Counted from the stretch's first letter, positions 1 through 8,779 are shown. The stretch is DNA of 13,268 nt from a bacterium (GCA_020629735.1 JAHDCT010000005.1:12113-25380); one strand, 5' to 3'. The notes: generated by a model from the sequence alone, not told the origin. Numbers and translations are program-made.

Positions 1-37
1 GCATTTGGGTTGATAATTTACAGACATAAAAATACTA

Positions 38-66
38 TTGACATTTTCTTTAAAATGTTTATTAAT
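38..66 (+). promoter_or_regulatory. possible sigma70-type promoter of the first gene
   Basis: A perfect TTGACA hexamer lies at 38-43. An AT-rich ATTAAT follows 17 bases later at 61-66, about 24 bases before the ATG. The -10 match is weak, and the region is so AT-rich that chance matches are common. Confidence 0.35.
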
Positions 67-89
67 TTTTTATTTATTCTAAAAAAATT

Positions 90-893
90 ATGCAAACTAA
101 TAGTTTCTTATTAGAAGCAAATGCTTTTGATATGTATAATCGTAAGAGTGCCTCTATGAGATTTCCTCGTCTTAATAGAGAAACGGTTGATTTACTTTTT
201 TGAAAAATTAGAAAACTCATTGAATCAAACCCATCTATATGAATTAGTGTATTCGAAGAAGAAATAATAACAAAGTTTCAATGAGATATTGATATAACAT
301 CTGATATAATTTGAGAACTTTCATGACAAAAAGAATGATGAGGTTCTAAGTTTCCTTCCTTTCTTTTTCTTATATTATTAGCAATTGGAGCAATAGCTTA
401 TTTTCAATCGCCTAAGTGGTGATGAGATCCTGAAGACAGTAAATGTATGACCTATACACCTGACGATTTTTCTAATGATTTTAACTCGATTTGGGCAGCC
501 TGAGATGATCCTCATGATCGAAGAAATTATCCTTGTAAGCCATCTACATTTAAGGAAGTTTTTAAAAAGCGAGAAAAATTTGATGAATGAGAAACAGAAG
601 CTCCTGAACCATCTACTGATTGAGCTTGAAGACATCCCTACGATCCACCATTAGAGTGTTTTGCAGATCTATGATGAGTGAAAGTTGAAAATGTAAGATG
701 AAAAAATAACTATAAAAAAATTGTTGATTGATATTGAAACTGTATTTTAAAAATTGTAGTTGATATATCTCATCGATTGAAAGGTTGAAACATTCATCGG
801 GAAGTATACGATTGTAAATGAAATCCATTATATGCTATTGATGAAGATTGTAATGTTATGGAGTATGAGAATGAACGTAAGCCTTTAGATTAG
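90..893 (+). CDS. hypothetical single-pass membrane protein
   Basis: This is a 267-residue protein read with UGA=Gly and ending at TAG. I do not recognise the family. The N-terminal ~85 residues are charged and probably cytoplasmic. One hydrophobic segment lies at about residues 88-106 (core FLFLILLAIGAIAYF), preceded by a Gly-rich turn encoded partly by tandem TGA codons. The remaining ~160 residues are acidic, aromatic and Cys-containing (about Cys119, 149, 191, 221, 246 and 254), which could form disulfides if the domain is outside; that topology is inference. Four CGA/CGG codons occur at residues 144, 161, 229 and 237. The start is the first ATG after the promoter-like sequence, and no Shine-Dalgarno is visible. 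The next gene follows after 30 bases, so the two may be cotranscribed. Confidence 0.8.
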
Positions 894-923
894 TATTTTA
901 GTGTTTTAAAATTATTATTTATT

Positions 924-1274
924 ATGGATAACTTAAAAAATTACTCAGATTTGTGACTAAATAATGAAAATGATTTATATAATGAGGATGATTTACTTGT
1001 CTGAAATTATTGAGATGAAGAACTTAGATTGATTTCTACTAAGGTTAAATCTGAGGATTGATTTAAGATGTGATTTGCTCATGTTCCGAAGGATTTAATG
1101 AATAATTTGCTTTGAATTGTTGATCAATCAGAACATCCAAATATTTCTACCATTGAAGAATGAGAAATCTTGAATACTTTTATTCCTTTTATTGAGAGAG
1201 CTAAAGTAAGATGAATATCAGTTGATAAAGAAAAAATTGTCTCAATTGTTTTACCTTCTGAAAAGCTAAAATAA
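924..1274 (+). CDS. hypothetical acidic protein
   Basis: This is a 116-residue soluble protein read with UGA=Gly. It has no signal peptide, no membrane segment and no motif I recognise. The first ~35 residues are rich in Asn, Asp, Glu and Leu. The middle contains IERAKVRGISVDKEKIV, which looks like an ordinary alpha/beta fold. It ends with TAA followed directly by another TAG. It lies 30 bases after the membrane protein gene on the same strand and upstream of a stem-loop terminator, so it is probably the second gene of a two-gene unit. The ATG follows an AT-only leader without a Shine-Dalgarno. No function can be assigned. Confidence 0.7.
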
Positions 1275-1338
1275 TAGTTACCTTATTTCCTCGCTGAAGC
1301 ATTATATAAACTTTCTTGATATTTCTTAGATTTTAACG

Positions 1339-1368
1339 AACGATTAGTAATTATGCTGGTCGTTTTTT
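1339..1368 (+). terminator. rho-independent terminator after the first two genes
   Basis: AACGATTAG (1339-1347) pairs with CTGGTCGTT (1356-1364) over nine pairs, two of them G-T. The loop is 8 bases and a T6 run follows at 1363-1368. It is GC-poor but well formed, and lies about 65 bases after the second stop codon. Confidence 0.55.
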
Positions 1369-1470
1369 AATATTAGGATATTCTTTGTATTTATTTAAAA
1401 AAACAATTGTTATATTATACCTACTTAACTTTATTGGTAGCATATTATTTTATCTCTTTATTTTCCTATT

Positions 1471-1920
1471 ATGTGTATTACAACGGTTGAAGAGTATATT
1501 GATCAGCTTGAGTGAGAGAGAAAAGAAGTAATTCAAAAAATTAGAGAAGTGGTTAACCAGTATATAGACTCATGATTTGTTGAAGAGATTAACTATGGCA
1601 TGATTGGGTGGGTGGTTCCGCATAGTTCATATCCTGATGGATATCATTGCAACCCCAGTCTCCCTTTGCCGTTTATGAACTTATCTTCTCAAAAGAGTCA
1701 TGTGTGATTTTATCATATGTGAATGTATGCTGATGAAGATATTTCAAACTGGTTTGTTAGTGAGTTTCCGAAGTATAGTTCTAGAAAGCTTGATATGTGA
1801 AAATCGTGTATCAGATTTAAAAAAATGAATGATATTCCTTATGAGTTATTGTGAGAATTAGCGTGAAAAATTTCTGCTAAACAGTGGATAAACATGTATG
1901 AAGAAAGTAGAAAGAAATAA
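1471..1920 (+). CDS. DUF1801 domain protein
   Basis: This is a 149-residue soluble protein read with UGA=Gly. The pattern matches DUF1801 (YdhG-like, an iron-chaperone/frataxin-like fold): an N-terminal helix (VEEYIDQLEGERKEVIQKIR), then EEINYGMIGW, a strand containing HVGFYHMGMY, and the C-terminal block LDMGKSCIRFKKMNDIPYEL leading into a final helix. Members are about 110-150 residues and mostly uncharacterised, so a precise role cannot be given. Several motif glycines (GFYHMGMY, DMGK, LLGELAGK) are TGA codons. The gene has its own AT-rich leader after a terminator and is convergent with the VC0807-family gene, which suggests a single-gene transcript. Confidence 0.8.
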
Positions 1921-1941
1921 ATTTTTTTATCCATAGATCTG

Positions 1942-1977
1942 AAAAATCAAACTATAGAGCTTTGTTTTTTAGTTTGA
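1942..1977 (-). terminator. terminator of the VC0807-family gene
   Basis: On the minus strand TCAAACTA (1977-1970) pairs perfectly with TAGTTTGA (1954-1947), and a T5 run follows (1946-1942). The loop is 15 bases. It lies 14 bases after the TAG stop of the minus-strand membrane gene. Confidence 0.5.
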
Positions 1978-1990
1978 CTATTGCATTTTT

Positions 1991-2662
1991 CTATTGCTTC
2001 TTGAGGAGATCTTCTATTTCTAAACCCGTTTCTTTGTGTAGTTTGTTGAGAAAGATAAAGAGACCAATAGTGAGTAGTATTGTTGCTGGTAGTGCTATTG
2101 CTGGAAAACTTAGTCATGTAAGTCTTCATATCTCTTCATTAAAAGCTTCTGTTCCAGATGGACTTGTTACTATGTAGGTTGCTAAGGTATAGTTTAAAAT
2201 GGTAGAGAGGGTGAATGATGCAATAATCCGTCGTGTTAGATTTTTTATCCCGTCTGATCGAATTTGTGTTTTTCCTTCTAAATGGGTTATTATTTTCTCT
2301 GTTTCGAGAATCCCTAGAAACATTTTTTCGACGAAATTGTGCCCTGTATACATAGAAATGAAAATCACTCCTCAGATAATTGCTGGGACCATTGCTTCTT
2401 TGATAGCGATTCGTTCAGTTGGTAAATTTAAAAGCCCTATTCATCATGTCATAAGTACAGAAAAGATACCGAGTCCTGAGATAAAACTCATTTCTTTTTC
2501 TTTATGTCGTTCTCGTATTCAGTAAGCTAATGGGAAAAAGAGGGCAACAACGAGTCATCGTGTTGTTCATAGTGCTTGCTCACCTGAAAATTTTGTCAGA
2601 ACTATCATAGGTATGATAATATTAATTCAGAGCGATAACCGTTGTTGTTGCTGTTTTGACAT
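1991..2662 (-). CDS. VC0807-family integral membrane protein
   Basis: This is a 223-residue hydrophobic protein read with UGA=Gly and ending at TAG. It has several membrane segments. The family pattern is clear in LSLGINIIIPMIVLTKFS, then ALFFPLAYGI, then FISGLGIFSVLMTGGIGLL followed by IAIKEAMVPAIIGG, and near the C-terminus ASFTLSTILNYTLA. VC0807-family proteins are uncharacterised inner-membrane proteins of this length. Eight CGA/CGG codons occur, at residues 8, 35, 50, 52, 84, 135, 144 and 145. Residue 84 directly precedes IAIKEA, where homologues as I remember them have Trp, and residues 50 and 52 lie in the YGI-X-E-X stretch where aromatics are usual. The ATG at 2662 is divergent from the exonuclease gene with 145 bases between them. 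In the standard code the gene would be cut into fragments. Confidence 0.8.
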
Positions 2663-2807
2663 GAGAATTTTGTAAGTAGTTGAATGTTTTGTTGTCTTTA
2701 TTGTAGCGGTCTTTTGAAGGACTACAAACTGTTTTGGTTTCATTTACTCTATGTATTTGTGGGAATTTACCTACATTAGTGAGTAGTTTTTTTATCTTTT
2801 TCGGATT

Positions 2808-3704
2808 ATGAGTAAGACGTGTATTGTTTTGGATGGATCGTGATTTGTTTTTCGTGCGTATTATTGAATGCCGCCTTTAGAGGATGATCAATGACGCCCT
2901 GTGCAGGCTATTTATGGTTTTTTTCGTATGCTATTTCAATTATTAAAGCAAAAACCAGATTACTTTATTATTGCTTGGGATAGTCCTAAAAGAACTTTAA
3001 GAAAAGAAAAATTTGAAGACTATAAAGCTAACAGAACTAAATTACCTGATGAGTTCAAATATCAAATGTGAAGCATTAAAGAACTTGTTGAGACGTGTAA
3101 GATTCCTTTTTTGGAAATGCCTGGATACGAAGCTGATGATATTATTTGAACTTTAGTTCAACAGGCAACAGATATGGAAGGGGTACATTTTAAGATTGTC
3201 TCTTCAGATAAAGATCTTAAGCAACTTTTAAGTTCTTCAGTGAGTATTTTTGATGGATTAAAGTGAGAGGAAACGAATCTAGAAAGATTTAGATTAGAAG
3301 AAGGGTATGAACCAGCATTAATAGTTGATTACTTATCGATGGTAGGTGATAGTGCTGACAACATTAAGTGAGTTCCTGGTATTTGAGCAAAATGAGCTGA
3401 AAAGTTGATTAAACAGTTTTGAGGTTTAGATGATATTTATGCTCATATAGATGAGATTACATGAGCAATCCAAACAAAGTTGCTTGATTGAAAAGAAAAT
3501 GCTTATGCTTCTAAAGATCTTATTCAACTTATGGAAGTTCCTGATGTAGTATGATACTCCTTGTGAAGATTAGATTTTCGTCCTGATTTTTGACTTTTGG
3601 AATCTGTTTTAATTCAGAAATGGTTGTTTTGATGACTCCACAAGCCAATTAAAGAGCTTAAGAAAGAGTATGAGTGATGAACTCAGTTATGACTTTTTGG
3701 ATAA
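2808..3704 (+). CDS. stand-alone 5'-3' exonuclease (Pol I N-terminal domain family)
   Basis: This 298-residue protein matches the 5'-nuclease domain of DNA polymerase I, which removes RNA primers and flaps during replication and repair. Metal-binding acidic residues are visible in order: Asp9 (IVLDGSG), Asp58 (AWDSPK), the cluster GYEADD at 106-111, SSDKD at 132-136, and VGDSADNIKGVPGIGAKGA from 179, which combines two acidic ligands with the helix-hairpin/H3TH DNA-binding motif. KFEDYKANR at 68-76 is the usual arch-region motif. The glycines in KGVPGIGAKG are partly TGA-coded, which rules out UGA=Trp here. There is no polymerase or proofreading domain, and the frame closes at TAA just before a strong terminator. 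It is transcribed alone, divergent from the VC0807-family gene. Confidence 0.93.
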
Positions 3705-3714
3705 TTTCTGATAT

Positions 3715-3753
3715 AAAAAAATGATGCGACTGATGTGTTGCATCATTTTTTTT
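3715..3753. terminator. bidirectional rho-independent terminator
   Basis: AAAAAATGATGC (3716-3727) is the inverted complement of GCATCATTTTTT (3740-3751), a 12-pair stem with a 12-base loop. Runs of A on the left and T on the right let it serve both the exonuclease gene on plus and the lipoprotein gene on minus, whose stop codons lie about 11 bases away on either side. Confidence 0.85.
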
Positions 3754-3764
3754 ATGTACATATT

Positions 3765-4133
3765 TTACTTAGCTGCTGCATAAGTAATTCCTTTTATAAC
3801 GAGCTTTCCTTCTTCAGTTACTTCCACTGGTAGCTCTTGTTCTGTCCCTAAAAGAATCTTTCCTTCAGAAATAATCCATGGTCATGTAGAGGTTTTTTCA
3901 CCTAATGTTACTACGAAGGTATTATTGCTATTAAAAATGAAGTTCGATTCATTGTCTTCCCCTTCTGAGATCCATAGTTTGTCCATAATTGTATCAAATA
4001 ACGCTTGATCTTTGTCAGTTACTATGGGATTATCAAATGTTTCTTCTGGTATAACTTCTTCTTTCGATCCTCAGCATCATGCCAGTAAGAGACCTGCTCA
4101 TACTATACTAAGAGCTACTACTAATTTTTTCAT
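3765..4133 (-). CDS. small predicted lipoprotein
   Basis: This is a 122-residue secreted protein. The N-terminus is a lipoprotein signal: MKK, a hydrophobic stretch, then the lipobox L17-A18-G19-C20, followed by Gly-Gly-Ser. The Gly at -1 and the one after Cys are TGA codons, so standard-code gene callers would lose the signal. Lipidation at Cys20 would anchor it in the membrane. The mature part is acidic, with WISEGEDNESNFIF, NNTFVVTLG and GPWIISEGKILLG suggesting a small beta-strand domain resembling lipocalin-like META/DUF4923-type stress lipoproteins; that resemblance is only impressionistic. It is convergent with the exonuclease gene and divergent from the exported repeat protein, with 186 bases between them. 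Confidence 0.85.
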
Positions 4134-4319
4134 GGTATAGGTAAAATGTAAATAGGCTTCTTTTTATAGATCTTTGTTTGTCAATCAAGAAAAAACCTGT
4201 TTTAAGCCAATTTTTTTATTTAAGGAATGTTTAAGATGAGTCTTTATAGTAATAGTGTTAGTCTATGAATGTGCACATGGTTCTAACTGACTGATATATT
4301 TATTATTAATTTTATACTG

Positions 4320-4886
4320 ATGAAAACTACTGTAACATTTACTATCTTACTTGCAGGAATTGCAAGTGTCGGATTCTTTACCTTGGTGCCTTCTGGATCA
4401 TTTGCTTTGGATGGGCAATGAGGTGGAGAGGAAGTTAGAGCTGCTGTTGAAGTAGGTTCTTATGAAGCATTATCTGTAGAAGCTCAAGAAAAAATTAGTG
4501 AAGAAAAGTTTACTGAACTTGTTGAAAGAGCTGTTCAAAAAGAGGCTGTGCAGTCTGCTGTAGAAGCTAATGATTATTCATTACTTTCTGTTGAAGCTCA
4601 AGAAAAAATATCTGAAGAAAGGTTTGAAAAGATGGTGACAAAAAGCGAACATAAAGCTGCTATTTTAGCTGCTGTTCAAAATGACGACTATGCTTGATTT
4701 CAAGCTGCTGTCATTGCGAAGCATGAAAGTAAGGATTGTAATAAAGAATTAACTGATGAAGACATGCAAGAAAAGTTCTCTGAATTAACTACATATTATG
4801 CTGAGAACGGAGAACTTCCTCAAAAGAAAGGTGGTAAGAAATGATCTAAGTGATTTGGAAAAGGTTTTGGGAGAGGACAAAAATAA
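4320..4886 (+). CDS. exported protein with internal alpha-helical repeats
   Basis: This is a 188-residue secreted protein. A signal peptide covers residues 1-29 (hydrophobic core about 5-22, probable cleavage after SGSFA). The mature part holds three copies of a ~37-residue helical unit: residues 41-76 and 79-113 share LSVEAQEKISEE(K/R)F, and residues 116-156 are a more diverged copy beginning LAAVQNDDYAGFQAAV. The pattern A(V/I)...DY..(F/L).....ITEE.F resembles repeats I recall in exported proteins of candidate-phyla bacteria; their function is unknown. The C-terminus is strongly basic and Gly/Phe-rich (KKGGKKGSKGFGKGFGRGQK), which could bind nucleic acid or polyanionic surface polymers (inference). 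A clear terminator follows 26 bases after the TAA, so it is a single-gene unit. Confidence 0.85.
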
Positions 4887-4911
4887 TTCTTTTCTGTGTG
4901 TAAGCTGAAAG

Positions 4912-4941
4912 AAAGACCCTAATTTATTGGGTCTTTTTTTT
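4912..4941 (+). terminator. rho-independent terminator of the repeat-protein gene
   Basis: AAAGACCC (4912-4919) pairs with GGGTCTTT (4929-4936), with a 9-base loop and a T7 run to 4940. It is the most GC-rich stem of the window and lies 26 bases after the stop. Confidence 0.85.
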
Positions 4942-5024
4942 CTTTTTATTTCACTGATTTTCATTACTAATTTCGTATTTGTTTGTAATTGACTTGATAT
5001 ACATATTTTCTAGGTGCTAAAAGC

Positions 5025-6053
5025 ATGCCTCATCTGGATGTCTTTAGATTTTTGGATTTTTTTATGGAATCAGATATACGTCTTATATGAGTTAATGATT
5101 TGCCACTTACCAGTAGAGCTGCTTTTCTTACGCAACGTGAAAAAGATAGACAGTTTAGTGCCTTGTCACAAGAGCCTGTTGATCAAGAATTAGTATGAAA
5201 AAAATATACGTTTGAGTTTGTTGACTGAGGGAACCAAGATGCTGATGAGTACATTATTTATCTTCATGGACTGGTTGGTAATTCAAGAATTTTTGAGCGT
5301 CAGATGAGATCTAAGGAACTTTCTTCATTTAGACATATTTGATTGGATTTTTATAATTGAGCTTATATTAGAGACAGAAGAAAGTGAAGAAATGGTGAAA
5401 CAAAAGAGCAAAATCCTGCTCAAATAAGTGCGGATTATTTGAATGAATTTTTGATTGGACTATGAATTGAAGGGAAACGTTTACATTTTGTAGGAGCTTC
5501 ATTGTGAGGTCAAGTGCTTTTGCATTACGCTTCTCAGCATTCTGGTTTTGTTGACTCTCTTACTTTTGCTGGATCTTCTTGAATTGCTCAAGAGAAGATT
5601 GATCTTGGAATGAAAGAAGGGCACTTATTTTTTACTCTTCAAAAAGATGTTTGAAGACAAATAAAAATGTTACTCGAATGATTTTCTAAACCTGAGTTTG
5701 TAAGAGAAGACTTATATGAAAAATGATTTAGAAAATATTTTTGATCTGACTGGAGAATGTTTTTGATGACGTATGTTGTTCCATTTACTGAAATCACTGT
5801 CAACTCACCTGATTTTGAAGGGAATAGAGAAAAATTAGAAAAGATTGCTTCACTTGGATTGTCTGTTTCTTTGTTGCGATGAGACCAGGATCAAATTACA
5901 TCTCCAAATCAATTACCTGAGCGAGAAGAAATTTTGTGAAATTCTTTAAAGAGAAAATATGTTGCAGAGTGAGCAGGGCATTGAGTATATGTAGATGATT
6001 ATGAGTGAAGTACGAAGCACTTGCACGGTTTCTTTACAAGTCTTGAGAAGTAA
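5025..6053 (+). CDS. alpha/beta hydrolase
   Basis: This is a 342-residue cytoplasmic protein with no signal peptide. It shows the alpha/beta-hydrolase landmarks in order: the oxyanion-hole strand IIYLHGLVGNS at about 77-87, the nucleophile elbow G-A-S159-L-G-G, the acid region LL-X-GDQDQITSP (D287 or D289) and the catalytic histidine H319 in GAGHG. The second elbow glycine and the glycine before D287 are TGA codons. X at residue 285 is a CGA codon in the position before Gly where hydrolases commonly have Trp, so LLWGDQDQIT reads as a textbook motif. The ~60 residues before the first strand are not recognisable. A downstream Met at 14 is an alternative start. The substrate is unknown: esterase, lipase or a lyase-like member are all possible. 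Confidence 0.88.
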
Positions 6054-6056
6054 GTT

Positions 6057-6076
6057 GACACCTTTTTGTGTCTTTT
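6057..6076 (+). terminator. terminator of the hydrolase gene
   Basis: GACAC (6057-6061) pairs with GTGTC (6068-6072) around a 6-base loop, and a T4 run follows. It starts 3 bases after the TAA, in the 46-base gap between two convergent genes. The stem is short. Confidence 0.5.
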
Positions 6077-6099
6077 GCTGATTTCTTGGTACATGTATC

Positions 6100-7593
6100 T
6101 TATCCTCATGTGTATCAGCTTGTATCTTGACCAGGTTTTGGAATGGTTCGTCAACATCAACAGTAGTTTTGGCGGAATAATCCATGTTTTTTTGTTAGTT
6201 TTGATGCTTGTTGATATCAATTATTTTTAGCGAAATTGAATCGCAGAAATTTCGTTTTTTGATATATGGTTTCTGCGTCTAGTCCTCGATGGAATAGTTT
6301 GTCCATTTTCTTTTTTGGTGAAATGAGGAGTGTGGAAGTGAAATAGGGAATATTGTATTTTTGTGCGTTTTTAGCTGCTTCGGTTAATCTCATGCTGTAA
6401 CATGGATTACACCTTGATGATTGTTCTTCCATTTTTCCTGCTACTGTAAGTACGGTTTTATTATCAGCGTTTGCTAAGGAAGGATCTATTTCATTTTTTT
6501 GTTCAATCATGGCGTCAAAAAACTCTTTTGGATCGTATCGATCTTCTACAATTTCATAATCTCCTTTTTCAAGTCCGATGAGTTTTATAAAGGACTCGTA
6601 ACGTTTTGTGTGTTCTTTGCGCGGGTGAATGTTTGGATTGTACCAAAAGAGGTACAGTTTAAAGTGATTTTTTAATCGGTGTAGTGGTCGACTTAGATCG
6701 GGTGCACAACAAATGTGTAGTAGTAACTTAGGTTTTTCTTTTGATGCTTGTAGAGGTGGGAACGTTTTTGGTGAGTGGTTTGGTGTTCTATATGCTGGGA
6801 AAGTGAAATTCTTTTTTCTCTTTTTTGTAATATTAGTGCAGAAACTTTCTCTGTGAAATGCACTCATTCCATGTTTTGCGATGAGTTTTCTGTGGAGCTG
6901 AGTTCCATATCACTTGTGTGTATCAAAGTTATAGAGTCATATCTTTTTTTCTACCTTTATCATATATCTGTCTCTTTCAACTTTAGCAATGATACTTGCA
7001 GCTGAGATCAGAGGGTTCTTACTGTCTCCTTTTATAAATGTGGTAATAGGTATTTGAAGTATTTCTTCTAAGTGAAAGGTATGATTTCCATCTATGATGC
7101 AACTTCATATTTTACATATAGTGTTCTGTGTGTGACATATTTCTTTTACCCTTTTGGGGTTAATCGTATTGCTCGCAAAGAGTGTATATAGTCTATGATA
7201 CGCTATTTTATCTTCTCCGTATACTGACTCTTTGAGTCTAGGTCATCGTGAGCTAATAAAAAACTTTTTTAAGAGATGAAATATTCAGCGTAAAGATGCT
7301 TTTTGAAGAGTTTTAATAATTCAATGAGTGTCGATTTCTTTGTTTGAACCCATTCAGATTCAGCTTAGCAAGAGTCCCTGTTTTTCTTGTGAAATAATTT
7401 CTTCTAAAAGTGTCTCTCTTTTTTTTTCTGTAAGAGCTTTAGAGTCTTGAAACATGCTTATGTCATGTGATTTGAGTGATGTGCACACTCAGACCGATAC
7501 TGGACCGGCTAGTGGTCAACGACCGGCTTCATCTATATGGAGACGAATTATTTGAGGGAGTGGTGGGGTAACGGTTAGTTTCGTTTTATCCAT
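6100..7593 (-). CDS. rnhB-queH: ribonuclease HII - epoxyqueuosine reductase QueH fusion
   Basis: This is one uninterrupted 497-residue frame containing two complete enzymes. Residues ~15-255 are RNase HII, which cuts RNA in DNA-RNA hybrids: IDEAGRGPLAGPV with catalytic D21/E22, IIDGNHTF, GDSKNPLISAASIIAKVERD and THKGYGT, ending FHRESF as RNase HII normally ends. A basic linker of about 40 residues follows. Residues ~288-497 are QueH, the iron-sulfur enzyme reducing epoxyqueuosine to queuosine in tRNA: HICCAPD (C295, C296), FWYNPNIHP, RCNPC (C395, C398), TSTLLISPKKK and FRQNYCGC (C478, C480). The glycine between the last two cysteines is TGA, so a standard-code reading loses the end of QueH. 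Seven CGA codons occur (residues 116, 302, 306, 352, 436, 451, 482), several at usual aromatic sites of QueH. The start ATG at 7593 is the only one after the upstream TAA at 7624. Confidence 0.9.
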
Positions 7594-7663
7594 AGATACA
7601 AGAAATGCTTTTAAATTCGATCCTTACGGGTTTTGAAAATTTTCATCAGAATATGGAAACTTT

Positions 7664-8059
7664 TTAACCAAATATGTTTCGTCGTTTTTTTTCTTTTTTT
7701 AGTCCTTGTCATCCATTGAGTACATAGTCTTCAGATGCGTTTGCGCATGTTTCTTTGTTAATATTGTTTCCACTTCGTGTTGCTAAAACTTTATCTCATT
7801 CTAGCATGATGAGAAGATCTTTTTTGAGTCATATATCTAAAGTTGTATCTAGTTTGGCTATAAGGTCTGATTTTTTTGTTTTATCTATGAGAAATAGATT
7901 ACTTGCTTTAGAAGTAACGATTCATTGGATAAGTTCGTTTAGATTTTTGATGCAGTATGGGCATCGAGATTCGTATATGTAGATGAAATATGCTTTTTTT
8001 GAATTGAGTAATTCTTCTATTTCTTCGTCATGTATGATGACGTTAAAGTAGTGGTCCAT
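7664..8059 (-). CDS. thioredoxin-fold protein with CPYC active site
   Basis: This is a 131-residue cytoplasmic protein. An N-terminal helix/strand leads to AYFIYIYES-X-CPYCIKNL, with redox cysteines C33 and C36. X32 is a CGA codon exactly where thioredoxins have the invariant Trp before the first Cys, giving WCPYC if CGA is Trp. The expected cis-proline loop is replaced: LKKDLLIMLEGDKVL shows the beta strand and hairpin, but Lys-Asp where Thr-Pro is usual, which is odd for a thiol oxidoreductase. The C-terminus is basic (KKEKK-X-X-NIFG, two more CGA codons). It lies between the YtxJ-like gene (23 bases upstream) and the RNase HII-QueH gene (70 bases downstream) on the same strand. It may act as a thiol reductant or disulfide exchanger; the partner is unknown. 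Confidence 0.82.
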
Positions 8060-8082
8060 GATTTTTAAACAAAGAGTAAATA

Positions 8083-8421
8083 CTATGCATGTACTTCTGT
8101 TATGAGTTTATTGAGAAATTCAGTTGTGATATCAAAATGGGAGGCATGATGAATAACTTTTTTATTTTTTACTCAGATTATTTGAGGAGATTCGTGAGTA
8201 ATATCTAGATCTTTTGCAATGTATTGAGATATGTCTCTCTGATCTATAACATTTACTTGATATAGTGGTGTTTCCGAAGTGTCCGATCAGATTACTTGAT
8301 GAACTTGTTTACAAGCTCATCCACTAATAGGACATGTTGGCGAATGTTTAAAAATAAGAAAATTCTCTTTTTCTTTTATTTCTTTGTATTGACCAAGTTC
8401 TAGGAGATGGATTAACTTCAT
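8083..8421 (-). CDS. ytxJ: YtxJ-like monothiol redox protein
   Basis: This 112-residue protein matches the YtxJ/BrxC-like family (bacillithiol-associated, DUF2847, thioredoxin fold). It shows FKHSPTCPIS with the single active-site Cys30, then LYQVNVIDQRDIS, ITHESPQIIGVKNKKVIHHA and SHFDIT near the C-terminus. In Firmicutes such proteins reduce bacillithiolated targets; whether this organism makes bacillithiol cannot be seen here. A second cysteine, C37, follows seven residues after C30, which is not the usual resolving position. It sits 6 bases after the DUF1294 gene and 23 bases before the CPYC thioredoxin-fold gene, so the two redox proteins are probably cotranscribed. It ends with TAG. No CGA/CGG codons occur. 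Confidence 0.87.
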
Positions 8422-8427
8422 GTTCTT

Positions 8428-8703
8428 TTACAGCAGTCCTGTATGATATAAATAGAGTGCAACTCATATGATCCACGCTAAGGTTACAGCGTAAAATTTC
8501 AAGAGGAAGGGGCCTTTAATCGTTTTATGTCTGAAGAATTGCATACCTGCTAATGCTCATATAACTCATCCTGCAAGTACTAGGTAAAGTAATTGTTTTT
8601 CACTAATGCGTCGTTTTTGTCGCATTGCTTTAATTTTGTCGATTCATCGGACTAAGAACGTTATTACATTGATGATAAGAAAATATCGTAGAAATGGAGT
8701 CAT
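8428..8703 (-). CDS. DUF1294 family small membrane protein
   Basis: This 91-residue protein has three hydrophobic segments and the DUF1294 signature: YFLIINVITFLV, GIDKIKAM, then X-RISEKQLLYLVLAGG, the loop LAGMQFFRHKTIK, and a final membrane helix (LAWIIGVALYLY). The family is uncharacterised. Four CGA codons occur, at residues 6, 19, 28 and 31. Residue 31 is in the family's W-R-I-P/S-E motif, where Trp precedes an Arg that here is CGC. This is one of the best single sites for CGA=Trp. It is the first gene of the minus-strand cluster with the YtxJ-like, thioredoxin-fold and RNase HII-QueH genes. The promoter is not clear. Confidence 0.85.
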
Positions 8704-8734
8704 AGTTGTTTACTTCAATAAATTTATTTTTTGT

Positions 8735-8779
8735 CTCTCTTTAGTTTTATATAGTAGTTTTGTACTAAATTAAAGAGGG
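8735..8779. repeat. inverted repeat in the leader of the DUF1294 cluster
   Basis: CTCTCTTTAGT (8735-8745) pairs with ATTAAAGAGGG (8769-8779) over 11 positions with two G-T pairs; the loop is 23 bases. No T run follows on either strand, so it is not an obvious terminator. It lies 31 bases upstream of the cluster's first start codon and could be a leader structure or protein-binding site. The rest of this intergenic stretch (8704-8841) is AT-rich with TATA-like boxes and nothing else I can name. Confidence 0.35.

Noticed and set aside
2199..2525. Plus-strand open frame
   Set aside because: It is the antisense shadow of the VC0807-family gene, whose minus-strand translation matches a known family.
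4988..5003. TTGACT and TATACA as a promoter of the hydrolase gene
   Set aside because: The two boxes are only a few bases apart and no alternative -35 at 16-18 bases fits.
6217..6867. QueH as a separate gene starting at 6867
   Set aside because: The Met at 6867 is inside the conserved RNase HII C-terminus (MSAFHRESF), the frame is open upstream, and the apparent stop at 6217-6219 is a TGA glycine.
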